The notes: generated by a model from the letters alone, not told the origin. A DNA stretch of 32,164 bases from Planctomycetota bacterium (GCA_021784455.1 JAJXSS010000004.1:1-32164); one strand, 5' to 3'. Positions 8,322 through 16,595 are shown, counted from the stretch's first letter. A program made the numbers and translations.

Positions 8322-10421
8322 TCAGAGGTAGAGGTCGGCCAGCAGATGGCCCCGGGGCGGAAGGTCGGCGGCCAGCATACCACCCTGCAGGGCCACGGGC
8401 CGGCCGGTCCAGAAATCGCGCAGGCGCAGCTTGCGGCCGGCCAGGCCCAACTCGGCCAGGCTGGTGGCGAGGGTTTGCGGGGCCTGGTCCCAGTTGAACA
8501 GGCCCACCGTGGCGGCGATGCCGTGCTGGCGACGTGTGCGGCTGGCGGGCTCGTGCAGGCGCAGCAGGATGCGCGGCAGTGGCCGGCCGAAGAAGGCCGC
8601 CCGGTCGGGCACGAGCACCCGGCCGCCCTGGTCGCAGCGCTGCGACAGCCGGCGGTAGTCGCGCATCATGGCGGGGGTGAATTTCTCCAGGGCCCCGGAA
8701 ATGTCGATCATCCCCGCGGTCAGATAGCCCACGGCGCAGCGGAAGCGGCGCTCGTGGTCGGGGTACTGCGGGGCGCCCATGAAGCTGTCCATGTCGGCGT
8801 ACCAGGTGCGCCGGCCACAGGCGCCCAGCGAAGCCAGCAGCCAGGAGCAGTTGGCGATGTGGTTTTCCCAGCCACCGTGATCGATGTCGGTGCCGGCGCG
8901 GAAGGCATCGCAGCCGTCGACGGCCAGGAAGGGATTGCCCAGCGGGCACGAGACGCAGTGCAGGAAGTAACCTTGCGGCCCCAGTTCGCGGCGGATCAGG
9001 TTGAGCAGCCAGCGCCGCCACTGGATGTGGGTGCCGCCGCCCTGGTAAACCAGGTCCGGGGCATCGAAGGCCCAGGAAAAGAAATCGAGCTTGATGCCCG
9101 CGAAGCCCCAGTCGTGGATGACGGTGCGCAGGGTCTTTGCGATGAACTGGCGCACCCCCGGAACCGAGTAATCGGGGTGCAGGTCGCCGACGTGGGCGAT
9201 GGGCTGGCCGGCGGCGTTGCGCGCGATCCAGTCCGGATGATCGCGTGAAATGGGGCCGCCGATGTCCATGCGCGGTGTCCACCAGATGGCCGGGGTCAGC
9301 CCCGCCTTGCGGCATTCCGCGACGAAGCGCTGCGGTCCGCCCGGGAAACGCGTCTTGTCCCAGGTGGCGCCGGTGTCGGGGTAGTAGGCATCGAGATAGC
9401 CCCAGGACAGATGCGGCGGATGGGCGGGCTGGTAGCCATGGTCGATCTGGAAGATGCCCCCCTTCTGGGCCTTGGCCGCCAGGCGGATGCGTTTCAGGCA
9501 GTCGGCCTCCGACAGGCCGGTATAGATGCCATAGTTCCAGGTGCAATAGACCGGCCGGTGATCCAGCACGCTGTGCGCACCGGCAAAGCGCTGGCGGTAA
9601 AGCTTCACCAGTTCATCCAGGTAGGTGTCGTAGATGCGGTCCAGGGGCGCCTCACACAGCAGGAAAAACGTGGATTCCAGAGCCAGCGTCTGGCCGGAGG
9701 CAACCTCTTCGCGGGCGGCGCCGTTCCAGAAGAAGGCGCTGCGGTATTCCAGCATGCGGCCGGGAGCGGCGGGCAGGCCCAGTTGCCACGATGGGGCATG
9801 GCGCTCCTGAGTGGCGGCGCCTTCGACCAGCCAGCGGTCGTGCTCGGTGCGGCCGATCACCAGGGCCGGCATGGGGCCCAGCCCCTGGCGGCCGAAGCAG
9901 CGCGGCTCCTGGGGCAGCGGGCGCAGGAACGGGTACGTCTGCCGCGACTGGGGCAGGTTCTCGTAGCGCAGATTCTCCGAGTGCGCAAAGACGGGCAGGC
10001 CACGGCCGGCAAGCTGCGGGCCGCCAGCCCCCTCACGCACTTGGAACCCGTAGCCATCGAACCGGAACGGCCGCTGGCCGCGGTTGACCAGGCTCGGCCG
10101 GATCCAGATGCCCCCACCGGCGGGCGACCGGCCGGCCTCGAAGTGGGCTTCCAGGCCGGGGGCGAGCTTGATCCGCCAGCACATCCGGCCGGAAGAACTG
10201 CGCCTCTGCTGCAGGCGCGTGCCCACCAGGCTCTGGTCGCCGGCCTGGAGATAGAACTGCAGGCCGAACCACCCGCCCCCGGAATTGCCCCCGGAATTGC
10301 CCCCGGAACGGCCGCTGGAAGTTTTCGCGATGCCCCTGCCGGTCTCTTGGATATCGAAGACCCCCTCCGTCGCGTGCAGGTGCAGCTTCAAACCCATCGT
10401 CTTGACGCGTTGCTGGTCCAT
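8322..10421 (-). CDS. GH36-like alpha-galactosidase (clan GH-D)
   Basis: The protein, 699 residues from the ATG at 10421, has an N-terminal beta domain and a TIM barrel. GIKLDFFSW (D446) matches the nucleophile strand of clan GH-D, and FRAGTDID (D512/D514) matches the acid/base strand. WNYGIYTGLSE and FQIDHGYQPA are also typical barrel strands. The expected reaction is retaining hydrolysis of alpha-galactosides or related alpha-linked sugars. No signal peptide is seen. The start at 10421 has GGGAG eight bases upstream; the frame is open further to 10610 but that part runs through a dispersed repeat and into the neighbouring gene. Residues about 40-48 are a GGNSGGNSG linker made by a 12-base tandem repeat. 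The stop codon is immediately followed by the GH95 gene. Confidence 0.88.
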   Translation of the reverse strand: MDQQRVKTMGLKLHLHATEGVFDIQETGRGIAKTSSGRSGGNSGGNSGGGWFGLQFYLQAGDQSLVGTRLQQRRSSSGRMCWRIKLAPGLEAHFEAGRSPAGGGIWIRPSLVNRGQRPFRFDGYGFQVREGAGGPQLAGRGLPVFAHSENLRYENLPQSRQTYPFLRPLPQEPRCFGRQGLGPMPALVIGRTEHDRWLVEGAATQERHAPSWQLGLPAAPGRMLEYRSAFFWNGAAREEVASGQTLALESTFFLLCEAPLDRIYDTYLDELVKLYRQRFAGAHSVLDHRPVYCTWNYGIYTGLSEADCLKRIRLAAKAQKGGIFQIDHGYQPAHPPHLSWGYLDAYYPDTGATWDKTRFPGGPQRFVAECRKAGLTPAIWWTPRMDIGGPISRDHPDWIARNAAGQPIAHVGDLHPDYSVPGVRQFIAKTLRTVIHDWGFAGIKLDFFSWAFDAPDLVYQGGGTHIQWRRWLLNLIRRELGPQGYFLHCVSCPLGNPFLAVDGCDAFRAGTDIDHGGWENHIANCSWLLASLGACGRRTWYADMDSFMGAPQYPDHERRFRCAVGYLTAGMIDISGALEKFTPAMMRDYRRLSQRCDQGGRVLVPDRAAFFGRPLPRILLRLHEPASRTRRQHGIAATVGLFNWDQAPQTLATSLAELGLAGRKLRLRDFWTGRPVALQGGMLAADLPPRGHLLADLYL
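10276..10308. repeat. 12-bp tandem repeat inside the GH36-like gene
   Basis: The unit CCCCCGGAATTG occurs twice exactly (10276-10287, 10288-10299), followed by nine bases of a third copy. On the coding strand it encodes Gly-Gly-Asn-Ser repeats. It may vary in length between strains by slippage, in frame. Confidence 0.8.
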
Positions 10422-10462
10422 TATCAAAGCTCCCAACGAGCCACCACCACCCCGCCCCCGCC

Positions 10463-10536
10463 CCGGAAAGGGGAGCGGTCTTGGTTCGACACAGTCACAG
10501 GACCGCTCCACTTCCGGGGACGGTCGCGGCGCGTTG
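10463..10536. repeat. Dispersed palindromic repeat, copy 1
   Basis: The intergenic repeat has nested inverted arms: GGAGCGGTC (10472-10480) with GACCGCTCC (10501-10509), and outside them CCGGAAAG (10463-10470) with ACTTCCGG (10510-10517), seven of eight pairing. A tail ACGGTCGCGGC follows at 10520-10530. GGGAGCGGTCTTGG and ACGGTCGCGGC are shared with the copy near 30996, at nearly the same spacing (49 and 47 bases). It fills the gap between the GH36 gene start and the end of the DUF6067 gene, and may act as a terminator or mRNA-stabilising structure. Confidence 0.7.
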
Positions 10537-10540
10537 GCCT

Positions 10541-13500
10541 TTATTCCAGGGTAATGAGGCGGAAGTCGTGAGTTTTCACGGTCAGGCCGCCCACACGATC
10601 GCCGGCGCAATTCAGGGGTTTCTGGGTTTCATCATCCACCACCTTGGCCCCCGCACGAGCCCCCGGCACGACAATATCCGTGTGGATGTCCGTAGGGCCG
10701 GGATTGACGATCACCAGCGTCAGACGCCTGGAATCGACGAGCTGATAGGCCGTGATGAGCAGTCCCGGCTGCGTGGCGGTTGCGGTCCCCTGCGAGCGCC
10801 AGTAGGGCACCCACACGGCGGACTCATCCAGAATCCCGGCCCGGCGGAGAATGGCCATGCCGCGTTGATCCCCATCCTCGCCAAACACCCCGCAGTCGTG
10901 CAGCAGGGCCATGGCCAGCACCGTGCGGGCGCGGGGATCGGTGAAGTTGATGGGAATGTTCTCCACCACCTGCACCGGGATGCCCGAGAACTTGCCGATC
11001 TGCATGCGGAAGCGGTCCACCCCCCAGGCACTGAACATGTCGTCATCCGCCGATTCCAGGTACAGCGACTCCCAGGCATTCATGCGGCTGAGCCAGGGCA
11101 CCTGGTACACGGCGCCGGGGGCATAGCAGTTGTTGGTGTCGGGAACGCCCAGGTCCTGCACGATGCGGGCGATGCGCTGGTAGAAGGCCCGCACCATGAA
11201 GATGTTCATGCGCGGCTGGGGGCGGCCTTCATCATCGAGGTACATTTCACCCTTATCCATCGAACTGCCGGCGCGCAGGGAACCCCAATCCCACCAATAG
11301 CCGCCGGCTCCGGTGTTCTTGGCCAGCAGGTAGAAGTAGTAGGCCTCGAAGTCGTAGCCGCTCTGGACGCACGGATCCTTGCTCAGAATGGCCCGCTGCT
11401 CGGGCAGCGGCCAGACCGGGTTGCCCTTGTCATCCTTGTAGCCCAGCAGGGAAGCATCGGGGTGGATGGCCGGATTGGTCACCCCCGTCCATTCCCCGGA
11501 GAAGACCCGGTTCTCCGGTTGCAGGTAGCCGATCATGTCCACGGCGCGGTACGCGCCGTACTCGTGGCCCTTGACCAGAAGCCAGCGGCCATCGGGCGCC
11601 CGGGGGGGATTGGGCAGCAGCGCGCACTGGCCGGGATAGGGCTTGCCCTTGTAATAGAACGGTTTGCCGGCGATCCAGTTCTGCCACTGCTCATCATTCA
11701 GCGGGAAAACGTGCACCCCGATGGTGCCCCACCAGGAGGCCCCGCCGATGTGCATCCGGTTGCTCCACTGCATTTCCCGGGCATCCGCGGGCAGCGGCTT
11801 GGTGGGCACGGCCATCACGGCAAAGCGGATGTGCCGCGGATGGTCGATAACCACCGGCTGGTTGAAAATGTCGATGCGCAGTTCGGTGGCATCCTTGGTT
11901 TTGACCAGGAAGATGTGCGGCTTGTGCGGGTCGATCCAGTAGCCCTCGTAGCTGTCCGTGTACCAGTACAGGCCGCGTTCGCCATCACCCACGTACATGA
12001 TGTAGGGGCGCAGGGAGCGCTGGGAGAGGTTGTTCCACAACTCGCCGGGCTTGGGATTGCCCGTCCAGGGGTGGTCCTTCTGGTACAGCACTACGCTGTC
12101 GCGCGGGGTGTAGGCGAAGCAGGTGTCGGCCGGATCGGTGATGGGGATGCGCAGCTCCAGACGGTCCAGGGAAACCGTGCCATTGGGCACGATGTCCATA
12201 TTGACCAGGTACTGCCCGGTGTAGTCGGCCTGGCCGTGCAGCTTGAAGGTCAGGCCCGCGAGGTGGCTTTGGGCTGATCCGCTGATCTTGGTGGGCAGGT
12301 CGGAGGGCGTCCAGGCAAAGGGCTTGTCGGCGGCGCCCAACGTCACGGTCCGCCCGTTTTGCGTCGCCACCAGGGTCATGGGCCCGGCCAGGATGTTCTG
12401 CCCGGCCGCGGGCGGGACCAGTTTGCTCTGGATGCCCGCCACCAGCCCCGTGTCGGTGAGTTTGACGCGGTCGCCGACGGTCTCGAAGGTGTCCGGGGCG
12501 GCCTTGATGGGGGTGTACGGCCGGACGACTTCGTGTTCCAGACCGCCCTTGAAGCTCTGGAAGGGAAATGTTTTCTGCTCGAAGGTGTCCTTCCGGGTCA
12601 CCAGGGGCTTGCCGGCGCCATCCTGGATTTCCATGGTGATGTCGTAATGACCCTCGGCCAGCGGGGGGAAGTCGAATTTCAGCTTGGCGGCACCGTCGGG
12701 GTCGAAGGGCACCGTATTGCGGCCGATGAGGCCCGCGCCCGGCGGGCCAAACCAGGCACTGAGGTATTTGGCCTCGTGGGCCAGCTTGGGGTCCAGACCG
12801 AGGATGCCGACATCGGCCGAGACGATCAGTTTGTGGAAACTGGGCAGGTAGGCAAATTGCAGCTTGGGGTGGGCGGGTTTGCGGGTGACGCTGAGGTTCT
12901 TGATGTAGCCCTGGACATCGGGATTCTGGCTTCTCCACAGGGTCAGGTCATTCCGGTAATAGAGGGCACCCGTGTCGGCATCCGTGACCTGGAGATAGAC
13001 CCGGTTATTGCGGCCGTTACGGGGATCCTCCAGGGCCAGCCCGGTAGCCTTGATCTGGATCTGGCGGGAGGCGCCGGGGGCTACCGTGACGGGATCGGTG
13101 CGGTCCAGCAGCACTTTGCCGTCGGCGGCCACGATCTTGGCGGCCACCTTGAGCCGGATGTCCTTGGCCTGCGGGTTGAACACGTGGAAGGCCAGATCCG
13201 GATTGCCATCCATCCAGTCGCCCACGCCGGTGAATTGCACCGCGGCGGCCTTGGAATCAAAGATCACTTCGGGGAAGCTCGGAAAGTCCAGCCAGGTGGC
13301 CGGGGCCCAGGTCCAATAGCTGCCGCCGGAATCCTGGGCCGACACGAGCTGCATGACCCAGTGAGTGCCATCCTGGATGTGCGATGTGCCCAGGCTCTTG
13401 AGCGGGATGGCGATCTCCTGCTCCCAATAACTGGCGGTGAAGTGCGACTTGGCGATGGCCCCGGTGTCGTAGTCAAAGCCCATCTGGCCGATGGACCAGC

Positions 13501-14038
13501 GCACTTTCTGATCGATGACCACATCCCAGGGATTGGTCATGAACTTGTAAAAGTACCCCGACACCGCTTTGGCCCGGCCGATGTTGCAGATCTCGATCTC
13601 GGTGTGGTCATCCCAGAGAATGGCGCCGCCGGCCGCCTCTTTGTCCAGCTTGTTCTTGACCGCCGCACGCAACGAGCCCTTGGGATAGACCGGATAGCGA
13701 AAGGCGAGGTAGAGGTTCTGGTCATCGTAGCCCACGTACCACACCGGCTGGAGGAACTGCGGCAGGGACATGCTCTCGTTGAGATTGGGAAAGCCGGTGA
13801 TGGCGGCGGCGCTCTGCCATTCGCCCGGCTCGATCCGGCCGTCGATGGTGGGCGGATGGACCATTTTGGGGATGCGCAGCACGGGGACCTCCTGGGGGGG
13901 CGCGGCCGAAACCGGCACGTTCAGACCCAGCAGGGCGGCCGTTGCCATCGCCAACAGGATTCGACGGGGACCGGAGAACTGAAGATGGGACAAAGCCACT
14001 ACCCACTTCGCCGGCTCGCGCAGGGAAGGCCAAGACAT
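10541..14038 (-). CDS. Secreted CBM9-like + DUF6067 (GH123-like) protein
   Basis: This 1165-residue protein has a signal peptide (hydrophobic ILLAMATAALLGL, cleavage near VSAAPP, about residue 46). An N-terminal DOMON/CBM9-like domain follows, with PTIDGRIEPGEWQSA (about 64-78) and WDDHTEIEI. Middle beta-rich segments lead to a DUF6067-type catalytic-like region with MYVGDGERGLYWYTDSYEGY (about 690-710), then a probable TIM barrel with YWWDWG and EMYLDDEG. DUF6067 is related to GH123 (beta-N-acetylgalactosaminidase fold), so it is probably an extracellular glycosidase whose substrate is unknown. The ATG at 14038 has GAGG six bases upstream; the TTG at 14041 is an alternative. A paralogue without the CBM9-like domain lies at 17718. 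The gene probably leads the GH36-GH95 operon. Confidence 0.82.
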   Translation of the reverse strand: MSWPSLREPAKWVVALSHLQFSGPRRILLAMATAALLGLNVPVSAAPPQEVPVLRIPKMVHPPTIDGRIEPGEWQSAAAITGFPNLNESMSLPQFLQPVWYVGYDDQNLYLAFRYPVYPKGSLRAAVKNKLDKEAAGGAILWDDHTEIEICNIGRAKAVSGYFYKFMTNPWDVVIDQKVRWSIGQMGFDYDTGAIAKSHFTASYWEQEIAIPLKSLGTSHIQDGTHWVMQLVSAQDSGGSYWTWAPATWLDFPSFPEVIFDSKAAAVQFTGVGDWMDGNPDLAFHVFNPQAKDIRLKVAAKIVAADGKVLLDRTDPVTVAPGASRQIQIKATGLALEDPRNGRNNRVYLQVTDADTGALYYRNDLTLWRSQNPDVQGYIKNLSVTRKPAHPKLQFAYLPSFHKLIVSADVGILGLDPKLAHEAKYLSAWFGPPGAGLIGRNTVPFDPDGAAKLKFDFPPLAEGHYDITMEIQDGAGKPLVTRKDTFEQKTFPFQSFKGGLEHEVVRPYTPIKAAPDTFETVGDRVKLTDTGLVAGIQSKLVPPAAGQNILAGPMTLVATQNGRTVTLGAADKPFAWTPSDLPTKISGSAQSHLAGLTFKLHGQADYTGQYLVNMDIVPNGTVSLDRLELRIPITDPADTCFAYTPRDSVVLYQKDHPWTGNPKPGELWNNLSQRSLRPYIMYVGDGERGLYWYTDSYEGYWIDPHKPHIFLVKTKDATELRIDIFNQPVVIDHPRHIRFAVMAVPTKPLPADAREMQWSNRMHIGGASWWGTIGVHVFPLNDEQWQNWIAGKPFYYKGKPYPGQCALLPNPPRAPDGRWLLVKGHEYGAYRAVDMIGYLQPENRVFSGEWTGVTNPAIHPDASLLGYKDDKGNPVWPLPEQRAILSKDPCVQSGYDFEAYYFYLLAKNTGAGGYWWDWGSLRAGSSMDKGEMYLDDEGRPQPRMNIFMVRAFYQRIARIVQDLGVPDTNNCYAPGAVYQVPWLSRMNAWESLYLESADDDMFSAWGVDRFRMQIGKFSGIPVQVVENIPINFTDPRARTVLAMALLHDCGVFGEDGDQRGMAILRRAGILDESAVWVPYWRSQGTATATQPGLLITAYQLVDSRRLTLVIVNPGPTDIHTDIVVPGARAGAKVVDDETQKPLNCAGDRVGGLTVKTHDFRLITLE

Positions 14039-14132
14039 CAAGCACCTCGACGTGATGCGGGCAGTTCCGGACAGCGGCGAAGGCTTGCGATGGCCTTCGA
14101 GAACACGCCTGGCGGAACCGACTGATTGAATA

Positions 14133-14159
14133 AGTATACGATGGCCGGACCAAAAGCAA
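14133..14159 (-). promoter_or_regulatory. Possible promoter of the minus-strand glycosidase operon
   Basis: Read on the minus strand, TTGCTT (14159-14154) and TATACT (14138-14133) resemble -35 and -10 hexamers, separated by 15 bases, which is short. They lie about 95 bases before the ATG at 14038 in a locally AT-rich stretch. The -10 match is good and the spacing is poor. Confidence 0.35.
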
Positions 14160-14221
14160 GCATATTGTGCGCAAGGCTTGGGAGAGCCGGTACAGGTTAA
14201 GCCGGCCTCGGGCCAGCCACG

Positions 14222-14280
14222 CCCGGAAGGAGCGGTCTCTAACTCGATGGGGAAGACTGCGTCGTCACACGCGAGGCTCG
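14222..14280. repeat. Dispersed palindromic repeat, degenerate copy 3
   Basis: CCCGGAAGGAGCGGTCT at 14222-14238 resembles the left part of copy 1, and TCACACGCGAGGCTCG at 14265-14280 resembles the right arm of the copy near 30996 (same GGCTCG end). The inverted arms no longer pair well. It is interpreted as an eroded member of the same family. Confidence 0.4.
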
Positions 14281-14292
14281 TTGAATGGTTGA

Positions 14293-14315
14293 ACCCCCGG
14301 CCGTGGTCCGGGGGT
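14293..14315. terminator. Perfect 8-bp hairpin, possible terminator of a minus-strand fragment
   Basis: ACCCCCGG and CCGGGGGT pair exactly around a seven-base loop. On the minus strand it lies 41 bases after the TAA (14358-14356) of a coding-like frame, where a terminator would be expected. No U-run follows. The overlapping stem GGTGG/CCACC would compete with it. Confidence 0.35.
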
Positions 14316-14355
14316 GGTCGCCACCGGGCCTAACTAACTATCAGGTGTTTAAGGT

Positions 14356-14535
14356 TTATTGCTCTTCATTCCGGGGCAAATCGGCAAGTTTCCCGTCCTT
14401 GGTCCAGGCCATCATCTGGGTACTTGGGCAATCTACATGCCCGCCGGCCGCCGCGCAGCCGGTCCGGAGACAACCGAACAAATAAAACTCGCTTCCGCCC
14501 GGGCCATTCTTCTTGACTTCTGCCGGCGGACGGGG
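14356..14535 (-). pseudogene. Possible C-terminal gene remnant, minus strand
   Basis: Between in-frame TAA codons at 14538-14536 and 14358-14356 the minus strand is open for 59 codons with protein-like composition: AEVKKNGPGGSEFYLFGC, then GGHVDCPSTQMMAWTKDGK, ending LPRNEEQ. There is no usable start codon, and a hairpin follows the stop. It could be the tail of a degraded gene, joined by frameshift to the longer minus frame that reads FTYLSEEACDRLLEHVRYC just upstream. No family was recognised. Confidence 0.25.
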
Positions 14536-14542
14536 TTAATTG

Positions 14543-14686
14543 ATGGTGGAAGACACAGTATCGAACGTGTTCCAGGAGGCGATCGCAAGCTTCCTCCGAC
14601 AGATACGTGAACTTCCCCTTTCCGCCATTCACTATGCCAGCTTTGATGTTCGACGAAACAGCCGACTGGGGTTGTGGCGTTGCTGA
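14543..14686 (+). CDS. Small hypothetical ORF, 47 residues
   Basis: ATG at 14543 and TGA at 14686 enclose a 47-residue frame beginning MVEDTVSNVFQEAIASFLRQ, which has a good amphipathic helix pattern, and ending in a basic segment (RRNSRLGLWRC). A weak GGGG lies about seven bases before the start. It is antisense to another short frame, and only one of them is likely to be real. No family was recognised, so this is a low-confidence call. Confidence 0.2.
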   Translation: MVEDTVSNVFQEAIASFLRQIRELPLSAIHYASFDVRRNSRLGLWRC

Positions 14687-14880
14687 ACGGGCATTCCGCG
14701 CTCGGCGCCTGGAGGTGCGCGGACAGTGAGCGCGGGGTCGAGCCCCGGCGAGACTATCCAAATCACCGGCAGGGGATGGAAACCGACCTTCAACCTCCGC
14801 AAGTTCTGATATCAGGGAGCATGTGAATTCGGAAGATCAAAAGTCAAATCGACAGCCATCTTCGAGAAAGGAGCGGCCTT

Positions 14881-15783
14881 ATGTTTGTGAAGACTCAGAT
14901 GATGTGCGGCCTCACGGTCTTGGCGACGGTGGCCTTGGGCAGCGAGTTGGCCCAGGCGGCGGCGGTCAACTTGTTCGACGCGACCACTGCCCCGGGCGGG
15001 ATCTATGTTGGGGCTGATAACGGGGCATCTTGGCCAGGCAATGCCGTCTCCTCAGGCACGGCCAATTACCCATCGGAGTTGGGCAGCACCCCGTCGGTCG
15101 TGGATGGAAACCCCACCACCTACTGGCTGGGCAATTCCCAAGGGGGGGATAACCTTGGTCTGAATCTGGGAATTGTTGCCGGTCACTACACCGACAACAC
15201 TGCCAGCACGTTTGTTCAAAACACCTTCGGGCAGATTGCCACCATCCGCATCTGGTCCTACCAATGGAGTTACGCCTATCCTGACACCAGCACGTATTGG
15301 CAGCAGTATCCCGGCGCCTTGAAGGTTGTCTATGCCACAGGTAATGGCGGTTGGACGAACGCTTATACTTTCGGCAGCGCCAGCTCCCCCAATAATCCGG
15401 ACCTGGCCACCGGCGGATTCTGGAACGCCACCACCATTACCGCCATCAACGGCAGCACGCCGACCTTGATCAGCGACCAGACCAACTACCCCGGCTATGT
15501 CGCTCTCGGGGCCAGTGCGTTCGTCAATGGCGGCACCACGGTTGATATGGGCAACGACGGCGTCCATGGCGAGGAATATGCCAACTACGCGGACGTGAGT
15601 GTGGCGATTCCGGCCGGGGCGACGGCCGTAGTTCTGGAGTTCGGTGCCATGGACTATAACGGCGGCGGTGCCAATATCGACGTGAATGATGTCCAGGCCT
15701 TCGCGCCCGTCCCCGAACCGGCCTCGCTGGCCCTGCTGGCGGCCGGTGGTCTGCTGCTGCTGCTGATGCGTCGGCGGGCTTGA
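14881..15783 (+). CDS. PEP-CTERM secreted protein with discoidin-like (F5/8C) features
   Basis: The 300-residue protein has a signal peptide (MFVKTQMMCGLTVLATVALG, cleavage near AQAAA, about residue 27). The mature part includes TPSVVDGNPTTYWLGNS (about 71-87), like the start of discoidin/F5-8C sugar-binding domains, and LNLG soon after. It ends in a PEP-CTERM signal: [14 protein letters not shown], a Leu run and MRRRA. It is probably exported, processed by exosortase and retained at the surface or in EPS, perhaps as a carbohydrate-binding adhesin. AAAGGAG lies at good distance before the ATG. It is the first gene of a six-gene plus-strand run. The tail is nearly identical at DNA level to that of the next gene. 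Confidence 0.88.
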   Translation: MFVKTQMMCGLTVLATVALGSELAQAAAVNLFDATTAPGGIYVGADNGASWPGNAVSSGTANYPSELGSTPSVVDGNPTTYWLGNSQGGDNLGLNLGIVAGHYTDNTASTFVQNTFGQIATIRIWSYQWSYAYPDTSTYWQQYPGALKVVYATGNGGWTNAYTFGSASSPNNPDLATGGFWNATTITAINGSTPTLISDQTNYPGYVALGASAFVNGGTTVDMGNDGVHGEEYANYADVSVAIPAGATAVVLEFGAMDYNGGGANIDVNDVQAFAPVPEPASLALLAAGGLLLLLMRRRA

Positions 15784-15875
15784 GGCGTTCCAGCGACGAG
15801 GCCGCCCGCCCGACGCGAAACAAGAAAAAGCAATGAATTTCAAATCTCGATCACGTTGACGAAAGGAGAAGTCTT

Positions 15876-16595
15876 ATGCTTACGAAGAATCAGGTGGCGT
15901 ATGGACTAGCAGCTTTGCTGCTGGTGGCCGTGGTTGGAATCGCGGCCGGTCCTGCACTGGGGGCGGTGATGGCACCGGCGCTGCCTGGCGGAGCAACCAA
16001 CGTTTTCTATGGCACCTTCGCCAACGCTGGCCCCGGCATGTCGGGCGGAAGCATCTCGTGGATCAACGATAACGATCTCTCCCAATACGTTTATGGCACG
16101 ACGATCCAACCGGCCATCTTTGCGGAAACCTCGCCGACCGATGTCAGCGGCCCTGGCCCGAACCCCAGCACCCTGTTCGGCCCGATCAATCTCATCCGCG
16201 TGTGGGTCTGGCAGGACCTCGTGGACAATTACCCCCCGGGCTGGGTGGTGGCGCCAACCAGCATCACCATCAAATCCGACTACACCGGCGGAAACGACAC
16301 CGATTACTACACCATTACCGCCAACAACTTTGCCACCACCATCGGGACCTTTACCCCGACGTGGGTTGACTACGGAGTAGCCAGCGGCAACTATCACTAC
16401 CTGTATGCCGATATCCCGGTGAGCATCGCTCCGACCAACGCCGTTTACCTGAATCTGGGCACACCCAGCGGCGCCAGCGGAGAGTTTCTGGTCCCGGAAA
16501 TCCAGGCGGCCAACGTCCCCGAACCGGCCTCCTTGGCCCTGCTGGCGGCCGGTGGCCTGCTCCTGCTGGGCCGGCGGCGGGCGGTACACCACTGA
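15876..16595 (+). CDS. PEP-CTERM secreted protein, unknown mature domain
   Basis: A 239-residue exported protein. The signal peptide is residues 1-30 ([20 protein letters not shown]). The mature part is rich in Thr, Gly, Asn and aromatic residues with beta-strand character. It ends in [19 protein letters not shown] and GRRRAVHH, a PEP-CTERM signal. No ligand-binding family was recognised, although [13 protein letters not shown] and LIRVWVW resemble the layout of the preceding discoidin-like paralogue. GAAAGGAG precedes the ATG, in a leader similar to that of the gene at 14881, suggesting duplication. It lies 92 bases after that gene and is probably in the same transcript. Confidence 0.85.
   Translation: MLTKNQVAYGLAALLLVAVVGIAAGPALGAVMAPALPGGATNVFYGTFANAGPGMSGGSISWINDNDLSQYVYGTTIQPAIFAETSPTDVSGPGPNPSTLFGPINLIRVWVWQDLVDNYPPGWVVAPTSITIKSDYTGGNDTDYYTITANNFATTIGTFTPTWVDYGVASGNYHYLYADIPVSIAPTNAVYLNLGTPSGASGEFLVPEIQAANVPEPASLALLAAGGLLLLGRRRAVHH

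Larger units (their letters stand above)
14042..14880. other. 840-base intergenic region with hairpins and unexplained short frames
   Basis: No gene with family similarity was recognised between the divergent genes. The region holds a likely minus-strand promoter, a degenerate repeat, and a hairpin with arms ACCCCCGG (14293-14300) and CCGGGGGT (14308-14315) that overlaps a mutually exclusive stem GGTGG/CCACC (14313-14325). A further hairpin CGGGG-TCGAG-CCCCG is at 14733-14747. Two short frames look coding-like: plus 14543-14686 and minus 14535-14356. The ribosome site for the gene at 14881 is at its right end. A structured RNA or a decayed gene is possible. Confidence 0.5.

Noticed and set aside
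6699-9248. 849-residue open frame on the plus strand
   Set aside because: It runs antisense across the GH95 and GH36 genes, whose motifs are clear; the translation is Gly/Ala/Gln-rich and motif-free.
10422-10610. 5' extension of the GH36-like gene
   Set aside because: The extension passes through a dispersed palindrome and overlaps the end of the neighbouring gene; the ATG at 10421 has a good ribosome site.
12359-14125. 588-residue open frame on the plus strand
   Set aside because: Antisense shadow of the CBM9-DUF6067 gene with no recognisable motif or ribosome site.
14728-14760. tRNA-like 3' end (GGGGTCGAGCCCC followed by a CCA-like TATCCA)
   Set aside because: The loop is too short for a T-loop, no matching acceptor strand or anticodon arm is found upstream; it is only a GC hairpin.
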